DNA from: Istiophorus platypterus
Taxonomy: Eukaryota > Chordata > Actinopteri > Istiophoriformes > Istiophoridae
DNA length: 64,000 bases
NCBI GenBank assembly: GCA_016859345.1
Contig: CM029119.1
Coordinates: 3,058,609-3,122,608 of the forward strand
Direction: 5' to 3'
The notes under the pieces are model-generated. The model saw only the letters and a list, made by a program, of their open reading frames with translations. It did not search any database and was not told the origin of the DNA. A program made the position numbers and the translations under genes. Shown piece by piece: positions 11,501 to 25,594 of this stretch. Position 1 is the first letter of the stretch, and every line of letters starts with the position of its first letter.

Positions 11501-14500
11501 AGTGGAGGCAGATGGGGCGTAGAGTGGCCTACACTTCCTAAAGCACCAGCGGCATTGAAGTAAATCGAAGGATGTTATTCCACCTGAATAGGATCCCCTC
11601 TCCTCCCTGGCTCACGGCTGAGGTTATGGTGGGTTTAGTCACAAACACAGCCACTGTGTCATGCCAGGATAAATAATGTTCAGTTTGGGATTGCTTTCGC
11701 ACTCAAGCGCTCTGATTAGATTCAACTGCAGAACCCAATAACAAGCGTACTATATGCAGCATCCTTCAAATGATATCTCTTCCATGCTTAGGTAATTGAT
11801 TTCATAGGTGTAGGTATGCCACAGAATATATGACATCTGGGCATTTGGATGGATATTGATGGCCTACTTTACATCTGCTGACTTTTTATGTAAATGGTTA
11901 AGCTTTTTACAGTATGAAGAAATCATTTGTTTGTGGTAAATCCTATTTTTTGCCAGCCACCAGCAGGTCTGATTAATGCTGCCTTTTTGTAACCTTTTCC
12001 TCAAACTTGATGGGAGCGCGACATTCATATTCCAAACGTATGGTGTGAGAATTGTGCAGTCTGAATATTTTTCTTACTTTGAATGTTACAACTTCACCCA
12101 AAGCACTACACAGGTGGTATCAAAATATAGAGCAAAAATATAGGAGCAGACACTTTCCACCCATTTCCCTCTTGTCGGCAAATTCTTTATGAAAAGCAGA
12201 CAATGGGGCATCCAGTCAGCATTCAGATGCACAAATGCATAATGTCCTCAAGTCCTCAACTTCTACAGTTTTCTCTCTCACCCTCTCCCTTTCTCTTTCT
12301 TATTCACCACTCTTCAGCTGTTCCTTAATGCTTTAAGTTACTGTTACACCATCTGCACATCAGGGGAGCTATACGAGGTATTACTTTTGCACAAGGTGAA
12401 GGTCATCATTATCCAAAAGGAAGATTTTTTCCAAGAGTAATGTATTATTCCATCTTCTCAACATTTACTCCCTTTTTTCTTAAAGTCGTCTCTGTCTTAA
12501 CTCACATAGCCTGCCTGTGGCACTGAGTGTGGCCTTGGTCCAAACCTCTGAATCACCATCCACATCTCTGATTTCTTCAGCAATTCAAATAGGTACAGTG
12601 TTGTGCTCATGGACAGGAAAATCTTCAGGGAACGCTATGACCTACAAAGCGACTGTCACATGACAGAGCTATGGTTAGGCTACCTTTGTACCTTTTTCAT
12701 TGTAAAATTTACAGGCTGAGTATGTGCAGTAGGCTGCACAACACAGAAGCAAACCCAAATGTTGGTGCTGGGTGATAAATTTCAGCAGTTTCAAATTCCT
12801 TTAGTCTGGCAAAAGACTTGCCGAAAAATAGCTGACAATGAAAGTTTACAGCTCCAGTGAACTAATTTGTTATTTTAGTAAAAATGTAACAGCAATTTTT
12901 TAGTAACCATTTCACAGTTGGCTGTAACCATTTTAATAGTCTTCATAAAAAAGAGTCTTTATCTCATGAGATAACATTTTCAAACACACACCCTATGTCA
13001 TCTATTTAAGATAATCTTTTAATAAGAGTTCCAGCAGCCAATGGGGGTAGTTTTGAATCAAAAAATATTTCTGCAGTTTTTCTGTTTAATGTCAAAGTAC
13101 TTCTTATATTAATTACTGATTCCTTTTTTGTGCTGATGTTGAAGATCACAGATTTGTGTTACTTGGCATAACAAACGCTAATACACAATTTAAACATTTA
13201 CTCTTCCATCTGGAGGTGGATGTGAACCATTCTTTCCGATTGGGTTTCTCATAATTACAATCTAAGCAATATGATGCCAGTGCAGCAATACCAGACCAAG
13301 TAAAGCTGAGGCAAAACCTATAAGTGTATTGAATTGAGAAAGGGTGTGTTTTGTTCCTGATGACTGTTTCATTTGTAAGAGAATGACAGTGTTGTTTCTT
13401 CTTTCAGAGTTACAAAGACTGGATATCAGTGTCCTTGAAGGTAGGAAGAAAAAAAACATATCTGAAAATCTGGTCTGCTTTGAAACATGTTGAACTGTCT
13501 AATGAAACACTGCTCTCTTTGCTGAATTAGAAAAAGGTTCAGCCGATAAGACCAAAGCATTAGAGTGGGTTTTGTCATGTCTAGACAACACTTTAAAATG
13601 ACCTCCACCCTGACATCTTGACTGTGTAGCAGTCAGGGTAGAGGCTAGCTTAGCTTCATGTTCATTCCTGATTGGAGCTTCTACTTAATCTACCACTCCA
13701 ATCATCAGTCTGGACAGGAGACACAAAGTGAATGTCTTTTCCCACATTATAACCTGAGGTGACTGGTGTGTGAGAGACTGCAGAGGAGACAGAGCAAACG
13801 CTAAAGTATGTGTGTATGCAGGAGCATTGAGCCTGAGAGTCCATACATATATTACCCTCTCCTCCCATACATCGCGCTGTGTTTTATACTATTCATAATT
13901 TTGTGATATTGACACAGTGATAAGCTAAATTGAGTTTATGAGGCTTTTCCTTTGAGAGGGATTCCAGCACACATCTCTGGTTGAGTCAGCAGAATAACAT
14001 CAAAACTAATCACAATTTAATGGCTCTCCCAGTCCCAAGGTCACAGAGATGTGAATAAAGCATAGCCTGGAGCGCACTTGGACAACCTCATCTTCTCCAC
14101 GTCCAGACCACTTCTGATGAGCTGAACATCAGGGTTGCTCAAAATGGGCCCTGTTTGCCGAAGGCTTTATTTAAATATGTAGTTTCTCAGCAGGCATTCT
14201 TTCAGTAATATCGGTATACTTAGACTAGCCATCCCCCAAGCTATTCTACTCAATTCCTCACTATATTCAACACCATCAGGCCGAGAGCACCAAGAGTATG
14301 AAATTGGAACTCTGGCTGGTTCAAGAGTGTCCAGTAATTACACAGCAAGCATCTCCTTCATTTCATGCCTACTATCCGATACCTTATTAAAACAATTGTG
14401 ATGTCATGATTATCTGCCAAAATGAGAGAGGTCCCACTGTAGATCTCCTGACAAAGACCCCAGGACTGTGAGCCACTGAAAAGTGTATTTGCGGAGAGTG

Positions 14501-17500
14501 ACTGCCATTGATGCCACAAAACATAAAGAGCAGTCTGTATAGTTAGTTGGAAATTAAAGGATAAGGTCGATATTACACTACAGGTTTAAAAATAGTGTAG
14601 TGGTGTGAAAAATTTAGAAAGTATTATCCTTTAATGCTAGTTAATTAGTCACTAAAGTTAGCCAGTAAACTTAGCTGCGTGAAAATGTGTCATTAAGAAT
14701 TAACCATTCTGCCACAACACTGAAACCAGTGTAGATGTAGGGTAGCTGCCACTGCCCTCACACCCTGAGGTAAGTTAAACAGATAACAACTCAGAGAGAC
14801 AATTCGATTTTTAATAGTTTAAGCTTTATCAGTTTTGTCGCATTTTAAACACTGACATTCATAATACAAGAGACATTTATTTTTTCAGTTTTGTCCTAGA
14901 AGATGTCTTCCATGTCACATAGTTTATAGCCCTGAGCAAACATTAAACTTAGCTTTTGTGACAGAATGATGCACCTAATCTATTGTCAACTAGTTTAGCC
15001 TTTATAATATATAGCTAATTTAGTATTTCTTTCACAGCTAACCTATGCATTAAAAGAACCAATATTTTGGGGGGGCTGATTCTACCATGCCACTCAAGGA
15101 AGCAGCACACACCTCAGAATCCTCCATCAGTTAGGGCCAAACGGACCCTCTCGGGTCAGCAAGTACAGAAATGGCAACACAGCATGCTTGACAAAGACAG
15201 CAGGAAACCATAATGTCCCTTGTATAAGACAGAATTCTGTAAAAGCCAATGAATGTTGATAAGTTTACAGGGGATCTGCTTCTGACTTTAATGGCAATCC
15301 AGGATTAAAATTGGGAAAGTATTTTATAGTGTGATGATGTACCTGTAGATACATAGACTCTGAGCTAAAACAATATCAGGCTGAAATGTTACAATTGAAC
15401 ATGTGTCCTCTGGAGAGGGAAAGGATATGTGGGTTGAAATCACATTATGGGATTTCTGACATTCTCATTTATCTGTGAAAGCTTTAGAGTGATGAGAACT
15501 GTGACTATTTTTCTGTCTTTTGCCTTACCTTCTAGGAATCTGCTTGAAATGTTAACAGCAAATCATATGACTTTAACAAACTATTCTGTCATACATAACC
15601 AGTATCCTCGTTTTTACTGTTGTTGACTGTGAAACAAAGGATATGTTCAAGGTTTAATGTGTAAAAAAGGGGGGTCAAACTGTGTGTGGACAACACCCAA
15701 AGAGAGATAGTCCAGCAGTTGAATAATTCGTTTTTTCCCCTCTTTGTGAATTTTATATTCTCCCCCATGTTTTTGCCAAATTGTTGTTATTTTGCCGTAC
15801 AAGCAGTGTGGCTCTAGGGTTGGCAATAACGAGCCTCCCATAAAAACACCTGTATGTAAGAGTCGTTTATACAAACAGGTTATATTTATGTGTTATTGTT
15901 AAATGACATCTAGAGGACGTGTAAGACAGCATTGCTCTTTTCAGGCAATGCTGTAAAGACTATTGTTCCTTTTGGACCAGACACAGCAGGTGTAGGTTTA
16001 AAAGAAAACAGTTTGATTGAGGGATGAGAGGGGCACTGATAATAGGAGGGAACAGACAGGCAGAGGAGTGGATGGAATAGAGGACTTTAGTAGTGGCCAA
16101 AAGTATAGTTACCACAAAGCAAGTTTAACAATCTAGCAAGGACTGGAGGGAGACCAAGAATTCCTGAACTGAGGGTCGATGAACTGACTGCAGTCAGGTA
16201 CAGAATGAGCCAGGAGCCAGATGAGTGACACCACGTCCTCGACACATTCATACAAATACATACATAGACAAGTAAAGCAAGGGCACAAGGAAAATATGGA
16301 GAATCACAAGGGAAATACTGGAGTTGTTGTGGAGCCGTGACAGCAATCCCTCCCGTACCCAACCGCCCCACGACCCCAACCCCACGAAGGTTGCCTCCTG
16401 GTGCCCAGCCGGACAAAGGCCTGTAGTGATGTTGTAGTTATATGCCGACAAACTTCATGTACAGAGGAGGCTTGGAAGGATGGATGGGCCAAAGAAATAG
16501 CGGGCCTTAACCCTGATCTTTGCGTAAACCTAACCAAGTTGTTTTTGTGCCAAATCCTAAACAAACCTTAACCATAGTATCATCACATCAAAGAAGGATT
16601 AGTTATTCATTTTTCAACTGGTTTTATCAGTAGTATAGTTCATGTAAATGATTTAACCTGATTACTTCCTGGCTGCATTCTTTCTGCACATGCCCTCGGT
16701 CTTCATGTAAATGCATGGGGACGTATGTACTCCACTTACTGAAAATGGGTTCTACCAAGCTAGACTGGTCACCTGCAAAGAGTTTGTTCTTACTACAAAC
16801 TCTTAAACAACTAAACATTATTGGATGATAATAATTGGACAATAATGGCAACTACTACAATGAGTGATCAAACATGTGCCAAAGAGATAAGATGTGGCTG
16901 AGTCAGAAAAATGTACGATGTATTCATCACTGTGTGTGTCACACAGCTGTTTCAATTAAACATGTTTATGCATGTAAACAGCGGACCACAGTACATCAAA
17001 TCCCATGTAGACAGTTGACATGAAAAGAATGAAAAAATATATGCACGTAACCACAGCTGATGTTGTTGTGACCATGTTACCATGCCATGTTTGCATTTAG
17101 CTGTGAGCACCACTGTGCCTACGTACATTTACAGCATCACTAAGCTTCCGAACTAAATGCTTGTTGGATCATTGAACAGGAGCTAACCCCCCCGACACTC
17201 ACACACACACCTTTACAACACTGGAATTGGTGTCACTGCATTGGACAGTTTCTGTCTCTGACAGACACCAACAATCTGGTTTGGTTATACAGGTTTCAAA
17301 CTTCTTTCTCAAGGTCTCTTTTTTAATTCCTCATATAACTATATCCATTTTTCGTGTGTACAATTCAGTGCAATTCAATGAATGCCTTAGAGGAAAGACT
17401 GTCCAAAAGTTGCCCATAATCCCCATTTGAAGAAATCCATCCTGTCCCTTTCTATGATGTCAGGCTTTTTTCATTGCCTTCAAGTGCGGCCATTTGGAAC

Positions 17501-19827
17501 AGCTTTAAATAGTTTTATCTTCAGACATGGTTGGAAAACACATTATGCTGGGTAGTTAATTTCAAGTCTTTAGTTTTTTAAAGAAGGAACACAAACTATT
17601 TGAAGTTTGCATTGTCCTTCAGAAAAATGTGAGTTTCTTTCTCCATAATAAGTCAAGCAATGTTGGGAGCAGAGCGAACCTCAGGGCTTCAGAATCAGAG
17701 ACAATGAAGGACTGCAGCATTTGGTGTTTTGTACTGGAGAAAGTATTTATTGATGGTCAGCGCTGTGTTTCTCTCATTCAGTCAAGTTTTGCCTTAAGTA
17801 GAATACATTAACAAGATTATCATGGTTACCTTGGCCAGGTCTGCTGTCAAAATAACTGCATGCAGGGCTATACTGGCTCTTTTTTATCCTTTTCTTTTTG
17901 CTGGCTCCTGTTGTGTTGTTACATTTTTAAGTGATTTTACAGAGCTCGCACGGCAGGAGATTTCAGAGTAGCCCCCCTCCTGCTATTTTTGAATAATTTA
18001 AGTGTCTTTGCTCAGTACTATCACGCAGAAGACAGTCTGCTTTGATATTGCGTGTGCAGTAGGACCATCCTTCATACACCTTCTCTGTCAAAGATAAAGC
18101 ACGGCCACTGGGCCCAGTGACAGCAGCATCAAATGATTAATTACAAAACACATCCTTCTGAGACAGACATTTCAACTGTGTTTGCAAACTTAAATTGTTC
18201 AGTTAAGTTAAGATGCAGTGAGTCTACACCTGAGGACATGCAGTGCACTAGGATGGATATGGGTAATTTTTTCTGGAACAGCTGTGATGGCGCAAAACAT
18301 TGTCTTTATGTCACTTTGGCACTGTCTTTCTTTTAGTAATATTTGCATTTCCAGTTTAAACACTCAATATCAGGCAAGAAAAAAATGCATAGGGGTTCAT
18401 AAATGATGCATCTTCAGTTTCTATTGTCTGTGGAATGAAAAAAGACCTGTGCAATTACAGGAGGTATATCTAAGTATTGCCACTGCGACCTAGCTGTTAA
18501 TTTAGCATGAACAGCTGTTTAATTATCAGCTTAGCAGCAACATTGCGAGTTCAGTCAGCATCAAACATCATTCCTTTACTCTCCCAGAGTCGCCTCCGCT
18601 CTTACTAATCGCTATAACTAATTTTATAGCGATGAATTAGACAAATTTTCTTAGCATGTTGGCATGCTAACTAGCTAGCCATGACCAGTCCATCTTGTCA
18701 CTTTCCAAAAGTGAGTCACTGTAGCATCTAGCCTGCCCTTAAAAAGTAGCTAAAAATCAGTATAATAATAACCTCATTTAATGTAAACACAATGGCAAAA
18801 AAACCTCTTTTGACAAAGAGAAAATTTACATATAACCTCTTTAAAGTGAGCGCATAGAATTTTTTTGCTGAAATGTTGGCACCTATAGCATTTTTGAGCA
18901 GAGGTAAATGCTAAAATATAATATACTAGTAGCACAAGTGGAGAGTTACAAATGACTCAATTGTAATAGTAACATGATGAGGCCTAGCTAAAGTTTTCTA
19001 ATATTAGCTAATGTTAGCCACCATAAGCTACTGGTCATATCAATTCAAGTGAGACTTTAACAGCAAAACCACTGAGTGTACTGAACTGAGAAAGATTCAT
19101 TGTATTGATTGTCAATGAAACCTGGAATTATTTATCATGAGAATTTATTGTGATTATTCATTATTAATTATTGTGAGCCAAAGATTAAAATAAGCATGGC
19201 TTAACAAAGTGGAAAAACTAAAATAGGGCTGGAGAAAGGGCTTGGTGAGCATTTGCAGGAAAAGGAAAAATAAATAGTATATAACAAAGATTGTCAGACC
19301 TTCTACCAACCAGTGGGTCTAGGCAAGTATCATAGGCAGAGGAACAGCCTCTTATACCCCAAATGTAATTTCCAGTTGAATATTCATTCGTTTGTTTCAA
19401 AGAACAGGATAGGAATTGATCTAGAACCTTTCCTTACTCTTGGAAGATTCATTCAGTTGAAGTATTACTAAAGGGAGACAGCAGATCATCATGTGTTTAA
19501 TCTTGATGTTTTTCTTATGTGAGTATCAGGCTCCCTCCAATGTGCATTTTTAACCTTGTCTGGTCCTTTTTCAGAGATCCACAGCCCAAAAATTTCATGA
19601 AGTGATTTGTCATTCTGCTTTAAATTTGATTAATCATGCCCAAAGGTCAGCTTGTCTGGGTTTGAGAGGGGTGGTTCCATGTAAGGCCAACGTTAATTTG
19701 AACACTTTTATTGTGAGAGGTGAGACGGCCATTTAGCAGATCCTGCGAGTTTTGAAAAGAGTCTACTCAAAAGCCCCCATTATCCCTTAGTTGAATTGAA
19801 AGTATTCCCACTGCTAGGACCCAGGGG
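8531..19827. other. Gene-free interval
   Basis: More than 11 kb without a supportable exon, RNA gene or clear transposon apart from the small tandem duplication at 9864-9924. Composition is ordinary fish intergenic DNA. Conserved regulatory elements could be here but cannot be seen without alignment. Confidence 0.5.
9864..9924. repeat. Imperfect tandem duplication, period 35
   Basis: The 26-base unit beginning CAATATCAGGCCAATTTG occurs at 9864-9889 and again at 9899-9924 with one mismatch (TTTTTGCG against TTTCTGCG), separated by a short spacer. It is non-coding. Confidence 0.85.
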
Positions 19828-20591
19828 TGTGCTCATTATATTGTATCCTTTTTCTGCGGAGATGTTCTTTCCCTCTCCCTAGAAGAGCCTCAGCTCCTCC
19901 GGAGGGATTTCCACTGGCCCCGCCTCCGGGCCGCCCCGCGGTGTGCGGCCCTCCGGCGTCCTGGGCGCACCCTCTGAGGTCATCCGTGCCTGGTCCTTCG
20001 TCAGGCTATATAATAGTGATGTGATGCTATGTCACCAGTCCACATTAGTGCCTCTTAGAGTGGGGACCTCTATTGTTTGCTTCGATCTGTGTTTTGGTTT
20101 AATAAGATTGATGTGTTCCGGAGACACTCGTTTTGTGTGTGTTTGGGACTTGGGCACTAGGTTGAGCCTGCTCTTTCTGTTCATCTCTTTTCTTTTGTGC
20201 ACCTCACCTAGCCGACTGAGTTGTTTATTTTTCCGTTAGGCTTTATGGGTGGCTGCTACCTTGTGTTTCAGTTTTAGGCTTGTCAGCTAGTGCAGCCAGT
20301 GAGGATTTTGTTTTAGTTTTTCAGCTAAATTGCTGATATAGTGAGCCAGAGATTTTGTGTTGGAGTTAGAAAGAGGGTTTGGATTTGTTTGTTTTATGGT
20401 TTGGCACCTCCCGCTGCCCTTTCCTTTTGTTTGTTATTTCACCTGGCTCTGTTTTCGTTGTATTCTGATATTGAGCTTAAGCACCTCTTCTTGCTAAATT
20501 TTGTATTCACCAGCTTACGAGACAATAACCATTGTGTTTGCTGGCTACATGTTACTTCCCCTAACCCTAGACCAGCCATGTGGTAGTAACA
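19828..20591 (+). mobile_element. Possible solo LTR with GC-rich U3 and TATA box
   Basis: In an otherwise AT-rich region, 19,870-20,000 is strongly GC-rich with many CpGs. It is followed by TATATAA at 20007-20013 and about 570 bases rich in GTTT and GCCT that end in TAGTAACA at 20591. TG...CA ends and the TATA placement suggest a retrotransposon LTR, and the 3' end wording (CCCTAGACCAGCC...GTGGTAGTAACA) resembles fish LTRs. No target duplication was found and the borders are uncertain. A gene promoter is the alternative, but no exon follows. Confidence 0.4.
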
Positions 20592-22715
20592 CTTACCCAT
20601 GTGCAGAATAGATGCTTATAAAAAAAATAGCATCAATTTAGCAACAGAAAAATTTTCCCATTTGCATCTCTGGGTCTGTTCAAAAAGGGATCTGTGATCT
20701 GACTTTTCTGTCTATAGAGGAGTCAGTGAAATGACGATGTTTGAGTAAAGATTCTCTAATGCTCGCACATGTAAAGAAACACACACACACACACACACAC
20801 ACACATCCCTTTGTCCCATTTAACCTCTCCCCCATCATCCTTCCAACAGACCCTGAAATAATTCATCAGTATGTTCGTCTCAGAGAACTGATCCACAAAC
20901 ATCTGCATGTCCAGGCACCAATCATCTGGGAAATTGTTCCTTCCAAAGACTAACATTCCCAGAGCAGGTTTTGGAAGGTTTGTTTGGAGGCAATGTTACA
21001 TTCAGTAAGTTCAAACACAGAGCTGATCAAACTGTTTTCCTGTACTTAATATCTCCATTCCACTTCAGATGTGGACAGTTTTCTACAGTTAGCTTATAGT
21101 TTCATTTTATTTAATTTGGTCTGTATTAACAAAGCACTTAATTGTATTGATTTCCTTCTCATTGCGTTTGATATATAAATATATAAACATCTTGGCTGTA
21201 AAACTTCTGCCAGGGCTCAATTTACAAAGAACTGCCAGTGATGGGCCATTTCTAAAGGACAAATTATACTAATATGTTTTCACACTAATGTGCTGTCTCA
21301 TTCCACTAAAATTTAATGATCTCTGAATGACATTTTACCAAGCACTTGCCTAAAGTGCACAAGGTAAAGAGGTATTATAGTGGAAATAGTGGAAAAAGTC
21401 CAAGTCCTATTGTCATTGCACTGATGATGATGTTGATAGCTATTTTACCATCGTCCTCTCCTACCTCTTTTTCCAGCAGTACAGATGTAGTTCAAGTTTC
21501 TGATTCTTAGTTCCTAATTCCCCCAAATTTATTATCATATTTTAGTAGGCCTCCCTGTGTTCTCATCAATTTCCATTTATTGATATTTTTTACTATTCAT
21601 TTGCTCTAATTCCAACAGTACAACAGAGTAACTGTTTTCTTTTTTAAAGGAAATATTGTTTTCATTCACAATTTCAAGTTGATTCCACTGTTTCCACTGT
21701 TTTTTTTTTAAATCACTGTTAGTTACTGACAATGAAACTCAATACTTCTTGCAAAGATGTTTCACATTGAAAGTCCATTAAAAGCAGCACAAAGGGCATA
21801 ATCCATCCCTTTCCTGGTAGGCTTTAATTTGAAACATTTGAAGGAAGTACTGAGTTTCACTGATAGACGCTTTGCGGCAATTGAATAAAAAAGGGAAAGC
21901 GATTTAAAGCAATTAGTGGACAAAAATATTAATTCTGTTAAAAAAAGGCACTCAAGGGAAGCAAATTGTTCTGTAAGACATGACTCTGTTGTACTGATGG
22001 AGTTCGTGGTGTTGAAATGTACATTATGTTTAATTTGCAATGTGAACTATTAGAGTGCAAGTAAAATCACTCCCTCAATTTTTTTTTCTTTTTTACCGGA
22101 TCTTCACCAGAAGCAGCATTTATTTGTTCAGCAACAATTGATAATGTGAAAAAATATTTTATATTAAATTAAAATTTCTACCTCAAATTTTAGAATATTC
22201 TTTCAATCAGTAACTGTGGTTTCTCCCTTTTCTTTGTTCTATCTGGCCCATTTTCTTACCTTTGTGTTTTTCCTGCATCTTGCTGCGCCCTTCTCTCTGC
22301 CACCAATATCAAAACTGTATCAGAATGACTACATGACAGGGGAATCAGTTTCTTAACCCAAGAGATCAATTAAGCTTTGAAACTGTAAATCAATTTCTCC
22401 CAAGACTGTAAGCAAACAATGCAGAGGTTGTCAGAAAAGAATGTAGAAATGCTGCTGGCATCATAAAGAAAGGAAGCATCTACTTTTGTATCATGTGACA
22501 CCAACTCTGATATGGCAGAGAATCTGCTGCACTGTTGCCCAAAACATGAAGAAGTCTCTATTATGTTCAGAGTTAAAGTTTTCTTACTTTGGCAGATGGC
22601 TGAATGAACAAAAAGGCAGCTGGGAAAAGCAACGTCAATCCTGTCCAGTTGCTTAAATATTAAAGGTCAGCCAGTCAAAAATATTAAATCAGCAATGGTT
22701 TAAATTGCTATACGT
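20592..22715. other. Gene-free interval
   Basis: Apart from the AC microsatellite at 20779-20805, nothing beyond unassigned AT-rich DNA is visible. The short ORF at 20741-20953 spans the microsatellite and has no family likeness. Confidence 0.5.
20779..20805. repeat. (AC)n microsatellite
   Basis: About 13 uninterrupted AC units in non-coding DNA. Confidence 0.95.
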
Positions 22716-23172
22716 AAAGGCCAATTTATGCCTTTGCGTCAAACTTAAGCCATAGGTACGTCGTGGCTCTGTGCCCTACACCAAAGCCAGACGCGCACTT
22801 CCTGAAAAAAGTAAGTGCACCATTGCAGGCTGCATGTACCGTGAATGGTCGTCATGGTAGCATCGCATTTCCTCCCACCCTCCTTCTGCCTTTATCAGTT
22901 CAAGGGTCATACAGACCGATATCTATCAGCTCAAACTCCATCAAGATCCGTCATTGTTTTAAAGTGCACCAACAAACTACTGAAAAAGCAGTGGCAGAGA
23001 AACTCACCACGGTGGCATGCAAACGCCATCACCAACCAGCATTTTAGTGATGTAATTGCAGAATGACATAGACAACAGAGCAGAAGTAGAAATTCTCAAG
23101 ATGGCATAGGCCCCTTGTGTAGGCTACAGCTTAGGCTCTGCGTAGACTTGACACATAAGCATAAATCTGGAT
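22716..23172. mobile_element. Harbinger-like MITE
   Basis: About 455 bases bounded by similar inverted ends. The left end reads GGCCAATTTATGCCTTTGCG and the right end, reverse-complemented, reads CCAGATTTATGCTTATGTG followed by TCAAGTCTACGC, against TCAAACTTAAGC on the left. The ATTTATGCnTnTGCGTCAA end is typical of PIF/Harbinger-type non-autonomous elements in fish. No transposase is encoded; short ORFs inside are chance. The target duplication is not clear. Confidence 0.5.
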
Positions 23173-25594
23173 TGATATAACAGGTATTGCTAATATTCAC
23201 AGATCCACAAAAAAATAGCATACAACTCTGCAGCACTGCAGAACTCTTTTAGTTCTGCTGTTTTGTTTTTTCAGGCTTGTGAACTCCACCACCATCATCT
23301 TTATGTAGCCACTTTAAGAAGTGGTTAAAAAAAACTGAAGAAGCTTTGATAGAACAACTGTACGCTACTTGCCCAGCACCAAATGACAGAGAGGGTTAGT
23401 GGCGCATTGGTGAACTAGTAATACTCGAGTTTCTACCAGTTACAGAGCCAGATTTCTTGTTCAGCTGTTGGTGGAAGCTACCATTAGGCTCTGATAGCCA
23501 GTTTCAATTTGAATTCAATTTTTGAAGAGAAAAAAGTTGTTAAACTCCAACTCTAACAAATCTCTTATTACAAATACAAATCTCTAATCTCTTCCATCTC
23601 TTGTCTCACTCCTTTTATTAAGGGTTATGGTAAAAGCAATATACAAAACTATCAGGTGGTGTAAGCAGGCTTCAGGTGGCCAGACACAGCGCAAAACAAA
23701 TGCTAATGTTGCTCTGTGTCTGCAGGACAAGAGGCAGTTGTTGTTTGCTAAGATGTTCGATTAGAGTCTCCACAAGAGAAAAGACAGGATCATTTTTTTC
23801 AGTAACTGCCCCAAAAAGAGAAACAGTATTTTTACGTTCTGATGGCAAAGATCTCTAGCCACCGTGAGAATGATGATGGGAGCAAAGGAGTAGGTCAGGT
23901 GTCGTTGTTGCAGAGGTGCAGAACCTGGTAAGAAATGTGCCTTAACAGAAGGACTCAGTAAAATACACTTTAGCACATTAACATCGAGACCACAAGCCTA
24001 ACCCTGTTTCACTTATACAATGTGATTTTTATAAAGTTTCATTTCTTTTGGCCATGTGTTTGTGAGTGTATAAATTTACTTCCAGATGGCAGTGGTAAAA
24101 AATTCATTTTTATTTTTCATCTCAAGCTAATCTGTGCAAAGATGCTTCCCTGTTGTTGCATCCATATAATGTTTAGACTAATGTTTCATGGTGGAATGAA
24201 TCTTCCCTGCAGGACTTAATACTTAAGGAGAGATAGTGACATTTGTTTTACTTCACCAGGCATAATGAAACAAAATGGAAATTATTACTAAAAAAATACA
24301 GATAGAGATGGGATGCTCCGCAGACAATCCAGATATAGGTCATTAGTAGCGCTCACAATCAGAAATTACTCCACCTGTATTGATGGTAAATGAGCTACAC
24401 AAAATCAACATGATGGCTGTCCTGTGAAACAGCATCAAATCAGTGGGTGCTAATTACAAAACTATCAGTGTACTTGTAGTTCAAAAAAATGCTTGGTGGC
24501 ATTTTGCTGGTGCCATTTAGTCATTTCCCTACAGTTAACAGTCCCTACGACAAGATAAATGGAGCCATTCAGAATAATGAGTGCCACAAGTACGTAGGTC
24601 AAAAGCTCTTTTTAGTATTAAATTAGAGTAAGGGTATTGAGTCATGGATATTAAGTCAATTGAAGGGTGAAATTTGAACACAGCATGAAGCGGTGGAATT
24701 TAAGACAGCTCAGCAGTAATTGGACTAGATGCTGTAGCTCATAACCTCTTTTTTTCTGCACAAGGGGAGTGAGAACGATTTGCTATGTAAATTTTCAGCC
24801 TGATACAGCCTGCTGAGATTGTAGTCATTCTTTGGATAGAAAGGCTGAGACCAGGGTCCCCTCCTTCAAAGTTTCCCCTGTTATTGATTTTCTGATTAAC
24901 TCCCTGTTAACATGTCTTTAAATCATAGCCTACTGCTCTGAAAAGAATGGTTGTACATTTTTGGAAATATGATCATTCAGTTTCTTTTAAAAAGTCAAAT
25001 GGCAAGATCAATGAATATGTCAAGGTTAATCTCATGTGTGGTTAATAAGTAGGGAGCTGGAAAAAAAATTCCAGCACATAAACCCTAAAAACATTAATTG
25101 TCATAATTTACATTTGTGAAGGGAGTAAAAAAAAACCAGGATACAGCAGTTAGTTACTGAGCTTTACATTTGTTGATACACGTTTTTTTTACAGCGCTTC
25201 AGTCTTCATACTTAGATAGGCTAACCACATCCTGACTCCTGCTCTGTATTTAACACACAAACAAAAAATGGTTTTCATCTTCTCTTCCCACGTTCAGAGA
25301 ATACTGAACAAGCTTATTTTGCAAAATATTGAGCTATTCCTTAGAATAGGAAACAGTTTCAGTAAATGAATGCACATAAGTTATTTCAAAATAAAACAAG
25401 AACTACAAAGAGTTCAGGCAGGAAGTCTGAATTTTTTTCTAAAAGTTAAAATTTTTCTAAAGGAACAGTTCAAAGCTCATTAGTTAACACTATTGTAGCC
25501 GTAGCTGATTCCTCAGCGTACACAGTAGAGGGGGACCCCTTCCAAGGTTTGGTTGAGGGAACCAAGGGGCTCTCTTTAAAAAAAAAATTAAAGG
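23173..25594. other. Gene-free interval between MITE and gypsy relic
   Basis: No exon or RNA gene was recognised. Part may belong to unrecognised pieces of the adjoining mobile elements. Confidence 0.4.

Noticed and set aside
20741..20953. 70-aa ORF with HTHTHT run
   Set aside because: It spans an AC microsatellite, has no splice context and no family likeness.
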